NCBI GenBank assembly: GCA_033557465.1
Contig: CM066045.1
Coordinates: 131,771,596 to 131,835,595 of the forward strand
Source of the DNA: Ichthyophis bannanicus
Taxonomy: Eukaryota; Chordata; Amphibia; Gymnophiona; Ichthyophiidae
Length of the DNA stretch: 64,000 nt
Reading direction: 5' to 3'
Below the pieces are notes generated by a model that had not been told where the DNA came from, did no database searches, and saw nothing but the letters and a program-made list of their open reading frames with translations. A program made the position numbers and the translations under genes. Within the stretch, counting starts at the first letter, position 1, and the number at the start of each line of letters is the position of its first letter. This document shows, piece after piece, positions 10,330-20,219 of the stretch.

Positions 10330-11893
10330 TTTCTATGCAAGGAGAAATTCAAGATGATTTCTCTCGGTGCTCTTCTTCCATACCTTCAGAGTCAGGATTG
10401 GCTTTGTTCTCTAGATCTCAAGGATGCGTACACCCATGTCCTCATCCATCCAACACACAGAAGGTTCCTTCGGTTCCTTTATTTGGGAAAGCACTACCAA
10501 TACAGAGTGCTTCCTTTCGGTCTGGCCTCTGCTCCAAGAGTGTTCACAAAATGCATGCCAGTAGTAGCTGCATTTCTACGCACTCTAGGAATATTTGTAT
10601 TCCCATATCTGGACGACTGGCTCATCCGAGCATCATCCCAGTCAGAGGCCCAGACTTCCCTAGCCTGCACAAGGCGTTTTCTTCAGTATCTGGGACTTGT
10701 AATAAACATCCCAAAATCACAACTCACCCCTACTCAGTCATTGGAGTTCATAGGGGCCTTGCTAGATACCACAACTGCAAGGGCCTATCTTCCCCAGGCC
10801 CGTTGCCTACGCTTGGTGCAGTTAGCCTCTCAAATTCAGTTAAAATCCCATTTAACTGCTCGAGAGATGTTACAACTGTTAGGCCACATGGCATCCACCG
10901 TGCATGTGGTTCCTTATGCTCGCCTTCACATGAGGGCAGCTCAGTGGACTCTATCCACCCAATGGACCCAGGCATCAGGTTGCCTGTCAGACAAAATAGC
11001 AACCTCCAGTTGCCTCTTTTGGTCCCTCCAGTGGTGGAAGTCCACTCAAAATCTGTTGCTGGGGTCCCCTTTCAACAGTTGCTACCCCAAGCAACCCTCA
11101 CAACAGATGCCTCCTCAAGGGGTTGGGGGGCTCATCTACAAGATCTCTCCACCCAGGGCATCTGGTCTCCACAGGAGACATCTCTACATATCAACCTCTT
11201 AGAGCTCAGAGCAATTCTTCTAGCTCTCAGAGTCTTCCACACCCTGCTCAGCTACAAGACAGTCCTCATCCATACGGACAACCAAGTAGCCATGTTCTGC
11301 GTGAACAAGCAGGGTGGGACTGGCTCTCTCTCGCTTTGCAATGAAGCTTTGAGATTGTGGGCCTTCGCCAGAGAGCATCAGATTCATCTCATGGCAGTGT
11401 ATCTTCCAGGGGTTCAAAACTCTTGGGCAGACAGACTCAGTCGAGTTCTGCTTCCACACGAATGGTCCCTCCATGGGGACCAGATAGCCAGGATCTTTCG
11501 AATTTGGGGAACCCCAGACATAGACCTGTTTGCAAGTCCGTGGAATGCCTAACTTCCCCGGTTCTGTTCCAGGATTCCGTGTCAGGGAGTTCAGGCCAGG
11601 GATGCCTTCCTCCTCCACTGGGGGCAAGACTTCCTCTATGCCTTTCCACCCATTCCCCTAATTTCCAAGACACTGTTCAAGCTTCAGAGAGACAAGGGGT
11701 CTATGATCCTCATTGCTCCACGTTGGCCACTCCAGGTGTGGTACCCTCTACTACTTCTTCTCTCTCAAGCTCCCTCCCTGGACTTGGGATCTGCTCCAGA
11801 CCTCCTGTCCCAGGAGGAGGAAACGTTATGGCACCCAAATCCCCAGTCTCTTCATCTCAGAGCCTGGTTGCTGAAGGCCTAGACCTTCAAGAT
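10330..11893 (+). pseudogene. DIRS-A reverse transcriptase / RNase H
   Basis: The enzyme resumes after the CR1. The palm carries LCSLDLKDAYTHVLIHP with the first catalytic Asp, YRVLPFGLASAPRVFTK, and VFPYLDDWLI with the catalytic Asp pair. The frame is open from 10354 to about 11080, where one base is missing relative to DIRS-B (a run of T then C). The RNase H domain (TTDASSRGWGAHL, LELRAILLALRVF, HTDNQVAMFCVNKQGG, NSWADRLSR) continues in another frame. A TAA at 11550-11552 replaces a Lys codon of DIRS-B. The remaining tail reads to a TAG at about 11893 and overlaps the recombinase gene. Confidence 0.88.
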
Positions 11894-12919
11894 TGGCATC
11901 TCTCTCAGCAATTGAAGGATATCCTTCATGCTTCCAGAAAGCCTTCCACTAGACGTTCCTATGCTTTTAAATGGAAGAGGTTTACCATTTGGTGTGCAGA
12001 GAAGGGTCTTAACCCTCTTGCAATACCTCTGAATTCTTTACTGGAGTATTTGCTGCATTTATCCCATGCAGGCCTTAAAACGAATTCATTAAGAGTCCAT
12101 TTGAGTACTATTGCAGCAAACCTTAAGCCTCTCAATGGACATCCTATTTCCTCTCATCCTCTTATTGCAAGATTCATGAGAGGCCTTCTTTTAACTAAAC
12201 CTCCCATTAGACTACCTCCAGTGGCATGGGATTTGAATTTGGTTCTTGGCCAGCTTATGAAGCCACCCTTTGAACCCTTAGCCACTACGTCCTTGAAATT
12301 CCTTTCCTGGAAGGTTATTTTTCTCATAGCAGTCACCTCAGCTCGCCGTATCAGTGAGCTGCAAGCCTTGGTGGCTAATCCTCCTTATACAAGGTTCCAT
12401 CATGACAAGGTAGTCCTCAGGACTAATCCACACTTTATGCCTAAAGTGGTCTCACCTTTTCATCTGAACCAGGAGGTGTATTTACCTGTCTTTTTTCCAG
12501 GACCTCATGCATCAAGTGCAGAGAAGAATCTTCATACCCTGGATTGTAAGAGAGCACTTGCTTTCTACTTACAAAGGACACAGCAACATAGAAAGTCCTC
12601 TCAACTCTTTGTTGCTTTTGATCCCTCTCATTTAGGACTTCCAGTCTCTAAGAGAACTCTGTCCAATTGGATTGCTCAGTGTATTTCCTTCGCCTACCAG
12701 AGTAAGAACCTTTCTCTGGAGGGCCATGTCACAGCTCACAATGTGAGGGCCATGGCAGCCTCTATGGCTCATCTAAATTCTGTGTCCATCGACCAGATCT
12801 GTCGAGCGGCCACCTGGGCCTCGGTTCATACCTTTACAGCCCATTACTGCATGGACAAGGACTCCCGCCGGGATGCCTTGTTTGGTCAGGCTGTTCTCAA
12901 ACAGCTGTTCCATACCTAA
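11357..12919 (+). CDS. DIRS-A tyrosine recombinase
   Basis: This is an open frame of 520 codons. The true start is uncertain because the first 150 codons overlap the RNase H tail; the recombinase-like part begins near 11880. The enzyme should resolve a circular cDNA into the genome. The N-terminal core-binding part has ASRKPSTRRSYAFKWKRF. The catalytic part shows the Arg of SARRISELQAL (about residue 330), the His-x-x-Arg motif in TAHNVRAMA (His about 461, Arg about 464) and the nucleophile Tyr in FTAHYCMD (about 497). All four signature positions are kept and there is no stop, unlike the DIRS-B copy. It is followed by about 110 bases, then the internal complementary region. Confidence 0.85.
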   Translation: MGLRQRASDSSHGSVSSRGSKLLGRQTQSSSASTRMVPPWGPDSQDLSNLGNPRHRPVCKSVECLTSPVLFQDSVSGSSGQGCLPPPLGARLPLCLSTHSPNFQDTVQASERQGVYDPHCSTLATPGVVPSTTSSLSSSLPGLGICSRPPVPGGGNVMAPKSPVSSSQSLVAEGLDLQDWHLSQQLKDILHASRKPSTRRSYAFKWKRFTIWCAEKGLNPLAIPLNSLLEYLLHLSHAGLKTNSLRVHLSTIAANLKPLNGHPISSHPLIARFMRGLLLTKPPIRLPPVAWDLNLVLGQLMKPPFEPLATTSLKFLSWKVIFLIAVTSARRISELQALVANPPYTRFHHDKVVLRTNPHFMPKVVSPFHLNQEVYLPVFFPGPHASSAEKNLHTLDCKRALAFYLQRTQQHRKSSQLFVAFDPSHLGLPVSKRTLSNWIAQCISFAYQSKNLSLEGHVTAHNVRAMAASMAHLNSVSIDQICRAATWASVHTFTAHYCMDKDSRRDALFGQAVLKQLFHT

Positions 12920-13032
12920 TCAACTCCTACCCCCCATCCCTGGTTGGATGCCCGAGATCCATGGGGTGAGGTAGAGCCCTTCTCAGGGACTCACAACTTT
13001 GGAGATCTCCCTGGCATCTCTAGCTGGATAGT

Positions 13033-13122
13033 CCCCATATGTGAAGACTCATTCCTGCTTGTTCCTGGAGATAGCACAGTTACTTACCTGTAACAGGTGA
13101 TCTCTGGGAACAGCAGGAATAA
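13033..13122. repeat. DIRS-A internal complementary region
   Basis: The left half is the complement of the outer end of the left terminal repeat (seen in DIRS-B at 55123-55160). The right half is the complement of the outer right end (13350-13403). In the DIRS replication model this region templates joining of the two ends into a circle. It contains the palindromic arm-spacer-arm site at 13079-13094 on the opposite strand to the copy at the right end. Confidence 0.85.
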
Positions 13123-13216
13123 GTCTTCACAACCCACCCACCTCCCCTAGGAGTTGTATCTCTCTATCTATCTTTCCTTTCCTCTCTCTCTCTTTGTCTC
13201 AGCTTTAGAACTCGAA

Positions 13217-13403
13217 CTGGAGAGAGGCGGTTAGGAAAGGCGGGAAGGCAGCGCGCAGGCGCTGTGGGATGCTCCCAAAAGCTTTCTTACTGGACGCTGG
13301 GGAGCGTTCCCTCGCAGGCTCCGTCGGTACCGACGATACCCATATGTGAAGACTTATTCCTGCGGTTCCCAGAGATCACCTGTTACAGGTAAGTAACTGT
13401 GCT
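13217..13403 (+). repeat. DIRS-A right inverted terminal repeat with 27-base extension
   Basis: The repeat is the inverted counterpart of the left repeat of DIRS-B (55123-55286) and includes cgtcggtaccgacg. Beyond the part shared with the left end, the right end carries 27 extra bases (13377-13403) with the palindrome GTTACAGGTAAGTAAC at 13382-13397. A right-end extension of about this size is described for Dictyostelium DIRS-1. Confidence 0.85.
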
Positions 13404-15424
13404 TTACCCGAGAAAGGTAACTGCCTACAAACCTTTCCCTCAGTACCAGGCCTCCCCAGCAGGGTCAGCAGGCCAAGGGGCAGGGACATGGGCCCCGTAG
13501 GCAGAAGACTCCCAAGCCTCCGGCTCCGGCTCCTGCTCCTACTCAGCAGGAAGGGGTTTTGTGACTCCCACAGCATTGCCTTTCCACCTCTGCTGCCCCA
13601 TTCCTGCACAGGAGGTCGTCTAGCCCTGTTTGCCCACAGGTGGCCACCCATTACAGGGGATGCTTGGGTATTGAGCATAGTCCACAGAGGCTATATGCTC
13701 CATTTCCAGCAGTTGCCCCCTGTCTACTTCCCAGGAGAGCCTCTAAGACTCCTCTACACACAGACGTCCTCCTTCAAGAACTTCAGGGTCTGCTTCTGGA
13801 CAAGGCGGTGGAGCCTGTACCTCCTCGCCTGCAGGGGCACGGTTTCTATTCCAGGTACTTCCTCGTGCCAAAGAGAACCGGTGGCCTCAGACCTGTTCTA
13901 GACCTCAGGAACCTCAACAAGTTCTTGGAGAAAGAAAAGTTCAAGATGCTTACTCTTGGAACACTTCTGCCCTACCTCTAGCAGGGTGATTGGCTATGCT
14001 CCTTAGATCTGAAGGATGCGTACACTCACATCCTCATTCATCCAGACCACAGAAAGTACCTCAGGTTCATTGTGGGAGGAAACCATTACCAGTACAGAGT
14101 ACTGCCTTTTGGCCTAACCTCCGCCCCAAGGATCTTTACAAAATGCCTGGCTGTGGTGGCGGCCTACTTGAGGACTCAAGGTGTTTTTGTCTTCCCTTAT
14201 CTGGACGACTGGCTCATCAGGGGTCAGACTTACCAGGAGGCCCGGCAGGCCACCTTTCGAACTGTGTCACTCCTTCAACACCTAGACTTTGTCATAAACT
14301 TCGCAAAGTCCACTTTGCTCCCCTCCCAGAACCTTGAGTTTATAGGGGCGCGCCTGGACTCTCTACAAGCAAGGGCTTACTTAGCAGACAGGGCGCAAAG
14401 GCTCATGGAGTTGGTTTCCCAGTTTCTCAGCATGCCAAGGGTTTCTGCCCTACTCTCTCTACAGCTCTTAGGCCACATGGCATCGACAGTACATGTGACC
14501 CCCAATGCTCGCCTCCACATGAGGCCTGCACAGTGGTGCCTCAGAACTCAATGGAAGCAAGCCACAGGGAGCCTAGCAGACAAAGTAAGGGTATCCAAAC
14601 CCTTCCTGAATTCCCTGCAGTGTGACTACACCCCCCCAACTTGCTTCAGATGCCTCCTTGCAAGGCTGGGGTGCGCATTGTCTGGAAATTTGCACTCAAG
14701 GCCTATGGTCTCCATGGGAGGCCATGCAACAGATCAACCTACTAGAGCTTCGGGCTATCCGTTTAGCCCTCAAGACCTTTTCTCACACTTTGGCTCACCA
14801 GTCTGTTCTGATTCAGATGGACAATCAAGTGGCCATGTTCTATGTTAACAAACGGGGGGGCACTGGGTTCAGGCCCCTGTGTCAGGAGACACAGGCCCTG
14901 TGTTCCTTTGCGGTCAAGCACAACATGTTCCTCAAAGCTGTGTATCTCCCTGGCCAGGAGAAGTTCTGGCAGAGAAGTTAAGCAGGATTCTGCAGCCCCA
15001 CGAGTGGCAGCTGCACCCACTGGTGTTTCAAAAAATTTTCATGAAATGGGGACTTCCATCCATGGATCTCTTTGCCAGTCCCCTGAATCACCAGCTACCC
15101 AGGTTCTGTTCCAGGCAACCGCACCCCCTGAGGTTAGCAGCGGATGCCTTCCTGATTTCTTGGTCCCAGGGCCTCATATATGCGTTTCCTCCCATGCCTC
15201 TGGTGGCCCGAACATTGTTCAAGATTCTAAGGAACAAGGCCTCGGTACTTCTGGTAGCTCCCAGGTGGCCGAAGCAGCCCTTGTTTCCACTTCTGCTTCA
15301 ATTAGCAGTGGACACACCACTATCTCTGGGGGTGCAGCCCGATCTTCTCTCTCAGGATAAGGGTTCCCTTCTGCACCCCAATCTCAAATCTCTCCATTTG
15401 GTGGCCTGGAGGCTGCAAGGGTAG
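13404..15424 (+). pseudogene. DIRS-C gag tail and reverse transcriptase / RNase H
   Basis: The first 155 bases encode the Gln/Pro/Lys-rich gag tail and end in a stop near 13561. The reverse transcriptase then reads in one frame from about 13640 (YSRYFLVPKRTGGLRPVLDL) with a single TAG at 13979-13981. It has LCSLDLKDAYTHILIHP, YRVLPFGLTSAPRIFTK and VFPYLDDWLI. RNase H follows after a shift near 14640 (DASLQGWGAHCLE, QMDNQVAMFYVNKRGG), and another shift near 14965 leads to the tail ending at 15424. Catalytic residues are visible, but the gene has one nonsense and at least two frame changes. Confidence 0.85.
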
Positions 15425-16101
15425 TGTTGGCTCCCTGGGACTTGCCTCAAGAAGTGGAAGAGGTGGTCTTGGCCTCTAGAAAGCAATCCACCAGGAAAAC
15501 CTATGCCCTAAAGTGGAGAAGGTTCTCTTTGTGGTGTCAGCAGTGCGAGGAAGATCCTTTCGCCTGCACTGTGCCGGTAGTGCTTCAGTACCTGCTGCAC
15601 TTGTCCAATCAGGGCCTTAAGTCCAATTCTGTTCGGGTCCACCTCTCTGCTCTGGCATCTCACCACTCTCTGGTGGAAGGACACTCTTTGTCGGTTCACC
15701 CTTTGGTGTCCAGATTTCTTAGATGCTTGCTATTGCTCAAGCCTCCTCTCCGTCCACCGGCCCCTGAGTGGGAGCTGAATGTGATCTTGCAGCAACTGAC
15801 TCGCACACCTTTTGAGCCGATGGCTACATGTCCTCTCTGCTTCCTTTCTTGGAAGACTCTCTTCCTAGTGGCACTGACCTCGGCCAGGCGAGTGAATGAA
15901 CTTCAAGCCCTGGTCTGTGACAGGCCATACTCTCGCTTCTATAGGAATAGGGTAGTCCTTAGGACTCATCCTAAGTTCCTCCCAAAGGTTGTCTCCTCTT
16001 TCCATCTCAACCAGGTGGTGGTTCTTCCAACGTTCTTCCCTAGGCCCTATGCCAGCCGGGCTGAAACAGTCCTGCATACCCTGGACTGTAGGAGGGCCTT
16101 A

Positions 16102-17412
16102 CTTGAGAAAACAGTCTTTACACAACTATCTCAGCATCTCAATTCCACTCACTTTCTTCACCCCCGTCAGTCCGGCTTCCGACAGGGTCATAGTGTCGAG
16201 ACCGTTCTTACCGGATTTCTAAATGAGCTTCATGTGGCGCACGACCGTGGTGACTTCTCGGTGGCGGTATCCTTAGATCTTTCAGCTGCATTTGACTTAG
16301 TCGATCACTCTCTTCTTCTTTCACGGCTTCGTGATGCTGGTCTTCGTCACACAGTCTATCACTGGTTTCACTCCTTCCTCTCCTCTCGTTCCTGTACAGT
16401 TGTTTCATCCTCTACCTCCTCGCTTCCCTCTGACTCCTTCCCTCTGTCTTGTGGTGTCCCCCAGGGATCAGTTTTAGCACCCCTTCTCTTCAATATATTT
16501 CTAACACCCTTAGCACTCTTGGTTCAACAGTTTGGGATTTCTGCATACTACTACGCTGATGACCTACTCCTCCTGTTTCATACCTCTTCCCTCCATCCCG
16601 ATCTCACTCCACTCAACTCCTGCCTTTCGGCTGTTGCAAACTGGCTCACTGAAAATTGCCTTCATCTCAATCTGACAAAAACCTTAGCAATCTGGTTCAC
16701 TCATGGCAGTCCTCCCCCCTCGCTTGCTCCCTCCTTTTTGACCTCACCAGTTCCTCTTGTCACTGACTTTCGCTATCTTGGTGTAATCTTTGACTCTGAT
16801 CTTTCCTTCCGTAATCACATCTCGCATCTTACAAAAACCTCCTTCTTCTTCCTTCGACAAATACGCTCTATTCGTCCATTTCTCACCCCTGAAGCCCTTA
16901 CTACTACTCTTCTTCTTTCTCTGGTAATATCACGCCTCGACTTCTGTAATTCTCTCTTTGCCGGGCTTCCTCTCTCGCAACTTCATCGTCTTCAACGTAT
17001 CCAGAATACTGCTGCACGTCTTATTTTCCACTCCTCCCCTCGCGATCATGTTACTCCCCTTCTCTCTCACTTGCACTGGCTACCTCTACAATTCCGTATT
17101 CGTTATAAAATCCTTACACTGGTTCACCAAGTTTTGTACAACCACACCCCTCAATATTTAGCAGACTTACTCCACATTCACACCCACACCCGCTCCCTTT
17201 GCTCAATCCACATAAACCGCCTTCACCTCCCCTCCCTATCACACGCCCACCTACAATCTACACGCTCCTCAGCTTTTTTCTTTATTGGTCCAGCCTACTG
17301 GAATTCTCTACCCCTTTCTCTCAGGCTAGAACAGCACTATTCCACGTTTAAAAAGGACTTAAAAACGCACCTCTTCTCTGCCGCCTTTGACCTCCCCTCT
17401 CCTCTTGTTTGA
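16102..17412 (+). CDS. L2 reverse transcriptase, palm to C-terminus
   Basis: About 435 codons are open. Motifs in order: SGFRQGHSVETVL, SLDLSAAFDLVDHSLLL with the first catalytic Asp, CGVPQGSVLAPLLFNIF, YYYADDLLLLF with the Asp pair, then LDFCNSLFAGLP, LQRIQNTAARLIF and HLHWLPLQFRIRYKILTL, which are L2-clade hallmarks. The endonuclease is absent. It has no start of its own and is in frame with the DIRS-C recombinase upstream, giving an uninterrupted chimeric frame 15424-17412. Whether this is ever translated is unknown. Confidence 0.85.
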   Translation, partial: LEKTVFTQLSQHLNSTHFLHPRQSGFRQGHSVETVLTGFLNELHVAHDRGDFSVAVSLDLSAAFDLVDHSLLLSRLRDAGLRHTVYHWFHSFLSSRSCTVVSSSTSSLPSDSFPLSCGVPQGSVLAPLLFNIFLTPLALLVQQFGISAYYYADDLLLLFHTSSLHPDLTPLNSCLSAVANWLTENCLHLNLTKTLAIWFTHGSPPPSLAPSFLTSPVPLVTDFRYLGVIFDSDLSFRNHISHLTKTSFFFLRQIRSIRPFLTPEALTTTLLLSLVISRLDFCNSLFAGLPLSQLHRLQRIQNTAARLIFHSSPRDHVTPLLSHLHWLPLQFRIRYKILTLVHQVLYNHTPQYLADLLHIHTHTRSLCSIHINRLHLPSLSHAHLQSTRSSAFFFIGPAYWNSLPLSLRLEQHYSTFKKDLKTHLFSAAFDLPSPLV

Positions 17413-17640
17413 GAAATGCCCCCCTCCCCCTGTTTTCCTTCTCCTCTCTCCCCCGTAGTCATGTCTATTTAAATGTCTTGGGTGCTTTCCTGTCTTATAT
17501 TGTAATTTCTTTTCTCCTTCTCTTTTTTTTTTCCCCGACCTATTGGTCTCTTTGTATAAGAATTTGTGTTTCTATTGTAAACCGCTATGTTCTAATTGTA
17601 ATAGCGGTATATCAAGCTTAATAAACATAAACATAAACAT
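16102..17640 (+). mobile_element. L2-clade LINE, 5'-truncated, in DIRS-C recombinase
   Basis: The DIRS reading resumes exactly after the insert, so the boundaries are good to a few bases. I see no convincing target duplication. The element holds the second half of the L2 protein and a 3' UTR ending in a stem-loop (accgctat ... atagcggt) and a tandem aataaacataaacat tail. The same stem-loop plan is found at the 3' ends of the other L2-like insertions of the window. Confidence 0.9.
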
Positions 17641-18135
17641 ATCCTTCTACCTTGAAAGTACGCAGGGGCATAGGAGGGCTACTCAGCTCTTCGTATCTTT
17701 TGACCCTAATAACTTGGGGTTACCTGTCTCCAAGCGTACCTTGTCCATCTGGGTGGTTGACTGTAACACGTGGGCTTACAGGGCAGCTGACCTTCCCTTG
17801 CAGGGTCGGGTCACGGCCCACCGTGTCAGGGCAATGGCTGCCTCAGTAGCTCATCTCCGCTCTGTTCCATTGGCAGACATCTGCAGGGCTGCAACTTGGT
17901 CCTCAAGCCAGACTTTTGCGGCCCATTACTGCCTGGAGAGGGAGTCCCGTAGGGACAGTGCTTTCGGTCAGGCAGTGCTCCGACATCTCTTCGAGGTTTA
18001 GGCAACTCCTACCCTCCAGCCCTCTGGTTGGGCTACCGGTGGGGGTATGTTTCATTGAAATCCTTTCTCTGATGCTGCGGCTAGAGGGAGCTCATTTTTC
18101 AGCTCTGGGTCCCTGGTAGCCTGAAGCTAGGGAGT

Positions 18136-18233
18136 CCCATAAGTGAGGACTGACTTCCTACTTGGTCCTGGAGAAAGAGTAGTTACTCCCCTGTAACAGG
18201 TGTTCTCCAGGAGCAGCAGGAATCAGTCCTCAC
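18136..18233. repeat. DIRS-C internal complementary region
   Basis: The segment is the complement of the element's own outer right end (18541-18603) and, by analogy, of the left end outside the window. It contains GTTAC-6 bases-GTAAC at 18182-18197. The order recombinase, complementary region, right repeat is the same as in DIRS-A and DIRS-B. Confidence 0.8.
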
Positions 18234-18304
18234 AACCCTCCCTCCTCCCCTGGGAGTTGCAGTTGTACATAGTTCATTTTTACATTTTTGTGTGCTGTTT
18301 TTTA

Positions 18305-18603
18305 GCTATGTCATTTGACTGAGCAAGATGGCACCTTTAGGCGGGAAGGGGACCGTGCATGCGTGCAGTATTCCCAAAGGCTTTCTTAGAAAGCTGGGGA
18401 AATGCTCCGCACGGGGGCTCCATCGGCGTCGATGTCACCTGCATGGGGGCTCCATCGGCGTCGATGTCACCTGCATGGGGGCTCCAACGGCGTCGATGTC
18501 ACCCGCACGGGGGCTCCAGCAGCGTCGATGTCATCCATAAGTGAAGACTGATTCCTGCTGCTCCTGGAGAACACCTGTTACAGGTGAGTAACTACTCTTT
18601 CTC
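18305..18603 (+). repeat. DIRS-C right terminal repeat with a 32-base tandem repeat
   Basis: The repeat ends in a 27-base extension (18572-18598) holding GTTACAGGTGAGTAAC at 18577-18592. At about 18412-18535 it carries four tandem units of 32 bases built on gggggctccatcggcgtc. The first three units are nearly identical and the fourth is diverged. The related repeats of DIRS-A and DIRS-B have only one such GC-rich block. Confidence 0.82.
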
Positions 18604-19800
18604 ATCACCCCGGATTGGATGCGGCAGCCGTGGTACATGGATCTGGTGAGGAGTCTGGCGGATCACCCATGGCGCATCCTGGTGAGAGCCGATCTCTTGT
18701 CACATGGGCTGGTGCTCATGCCTCAGGTGGATCGATTCTCTCTCACAACCTGGCTCTTGAAAGGGTGAGGCTGAGGAAGAAAGGTTATTCGGGGCCGGTG
18801 ATTTTGATGCTGCTGAAAGCAAGGAGGAGATCTGCCTCCTTAGCATTTATTCGGGTCTGGTGCCTTTTTGAGGCTTGGTGTGCAGACCGGCGGGTGAAGC
18901 CGGCCGCGGCCTCATTTCCCAGCATTTTAGCGTTTTTACAGGATGGGTTTGACAAAGGTCTGGCCGCCATTTCCTTGAGGGTGCAGCTGGTGGCAATAGC
19001 TTGTTATCGTGGTAAGATCTAGGGGGTTAGCCTTAGGCACGCATCCTGATGTAGCACGTTTTTTGAGAGCGTTGCTTCACTTATGCCCTCCTTGGCAGGC
19101 GGTGGTCCCAGCGTGGGACCTCAATTTGGTGCTGTCAGTGCTCTGTGGTGAGCCCTTTGAGCCCCTGGCGTGGGCATCACTGAGGGATTTAACCCTTAAG
19201 ACTGTGTTTCTGGTGGCTGTTTGTTCAGCGCGCAGGATTTTGGAGCTCCAAGCCTTATGATGCCGAGAGCCCTTTCTGTGTTTCTCCAAGGAAAAGGTGG
19301 TATTGCAACCGGTCCCCTCTTTCTTGCCAAAAATGGTTTCGGCCTTTCATATAAATCAGTAGGTGTCTCTGCCATTTCTGGCAAGCACTAAGGACTCTAG
19401 TGTGAACCAATCGCTGAGGTATCTGGACATGTGACGCGTGTTACGGCTTATCTGAAGTCTACACAGACATTCCGCAAGTTGTATCATCTCTTTGTCCTGT
19501 TTGGGGTCCGCGCAAAGGCGTGGTGGCAGCTAAGGTGTCTATTTCTGGATGGATCAGGGAGGTGATCTTGTCGACATATCTGCTCAGGGGTAAGCAAGTG
19601 CTGGCGGGATTGCGGGCGCATTCCACGCGAGAGCAAGCAGCTTCGTGGGCTTAATACAGTTTGGTTCCACCGGTGGAGATTTGCAAGGTCATCATTCCAT
19701 ACCTTCGCGAAGCATTATCGCCTGATGTTCAGGCTGCCGGGGATGCCCGCTTCGGGTCGGTGGTTCTACAGGCCGGTTTGGCAGGTCCCTCCCAATTTTT
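18604..19800 (+). pseudogene. DIRS-D tyrosine recombinase, decayed
   Basis: The N-terminal part is open (18615-19022, RLRKKGYSGPVILMLLKARR, RVWCLFEAWCADRR). The first catalytic block keeps its Arg (CSARRILELQAL, ending in a stop at 19260). After that the frame breaks repeatedly. The recombinase similarity continues through KVVLQPVPSFLPK and a last recognisable stretch near 19660-19790, but the His and Tyr motifs are not readable in one frame. It is older than the DIRS-A, B and C copies. Confidence 0.7.
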
Positions 19801-19821
19801 TTAACTGCGCTGTTACATCCC

Positions 19822-19911
19822 AGAGGTTCAGGACTGGACTGGATGGACGATAAGGAAGACAGAATTAGATTTACCTGCTAATTGTTGTTCCTGGAACTCC
19901 AGTCCAGTTCC
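19822..19911. repeat. DIRS-D internal complementary region
   Basis: The segment is the complement of the right end at 20270-20339. It contains AATTAG-9 bases-CTAATT at 19863-19883, with the spacer reading atttacctg, which is caggtaaat on the other strand. The copy at the right end has the same arms but a mutated spacer (cagttaagt). Confidence 0.75.
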
Positions 19912-20219
19912 GGATCCCACCCGTTTGGCAGTCATAAGAGTTATATTGCTGCTGCGAGTCCGGGGGGGATGGTTTGTCTCACGTGCGGTGCTTGTTCTCG
20001 GGGCCCAGTGGGGTCACATTACGTTCCCTTGGCCTGGAAGGGGAGGTGGGGGAATACTCTCCTCCTGGACAGCGGGGATTTTTGTCTATAGTTAGAGTAC
20101 GAGAGAGTTCTGTGTTACAATTTTTTATTTTGCTACTTAATTGTTGCTCCTGTGAGTCTGCTTTGTCAATAGGTTACTGGTGAGAAGGGGCGGTGCCTGC
20201 CCTATTAGTACTGCTGTCA

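Larger units (their letters stand above)
1..13403 (+). mobile_element. DIRS-A retrotransposon, left end outside window, inserted in DIRS-C
   Basis: This is a DIRS-type retrotransposon with Gag, reverse transcriptase/RNase H and tyrosine recombinase in that order on the plus strand, followed by an internal complementary region and a right inverted terminal repeat. Base 1 corresponds to about base 55824 of the related complete copy DIRS-B, so roughly 700 bases of the left end lie outside the window. It is interrupted by an L1 at 709-2405 and by a CR1 at 3499-10329. Against DIRS-B it lacks about 117 bases at 3238/3239, which removes the gag stop and the start of the reverse transcriptase. Downstream of 13403 the sequence is DIRS-C gag, so this element sits inside DIRS-C. 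No target duplication is seen, as expected for recombinase-mediated insertion. Confidence 0.9.
15424..18001 (+). pseudogene. DIRS-C tyrosine recombinase, split by an L2
   Basis: The N-terminal and first catalytic parts read from 15424 to 16101 (ASRKQSTRKTYALKWRRF, then SARRVNELQALV with the catalytic Arg). The C-terminal part reads from 17641 to the TAG at 17999-18001 with His-x-x-Arg in TAHRVRAMA and the nucleophile in FAAHYCLE. All signature residues survive, so the L2 insertion is the main lesion. The left half stays in frame with the L2 protein and makes one open frame of 662 codons. The gene ends about 130 bases before the internal complementary region. Confidence 0.87.
13404..18603 (+). 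mobile_element. DIRS-C retrotransposon, right part, inserted in DIRS-D
   Basis: This is a DIRS element related to A and B but of another family. It starts at DIRS-A's right junction, inside the basic tail of its gag, and runs through reverse transcriptase, RNase H, recombinase, internal complementary region (18136-18233) and right terminal repeat. An L2 at 16102-17640 splits the recombinase gene. Its left part must lie left of the window, beyond the start of DIRS-A. Downstream of 18603 the sequence is DIRS-D. Confidence 0.87.

Noticed and set aside
9948..11552. A 534-codon frame crossing the CR1/DIRS junction
   Set aside because: The first 127 codons are antisense CR1 and the next 250 are out-of-frame DIRS; only the last 150 codons (RNase H) are real.
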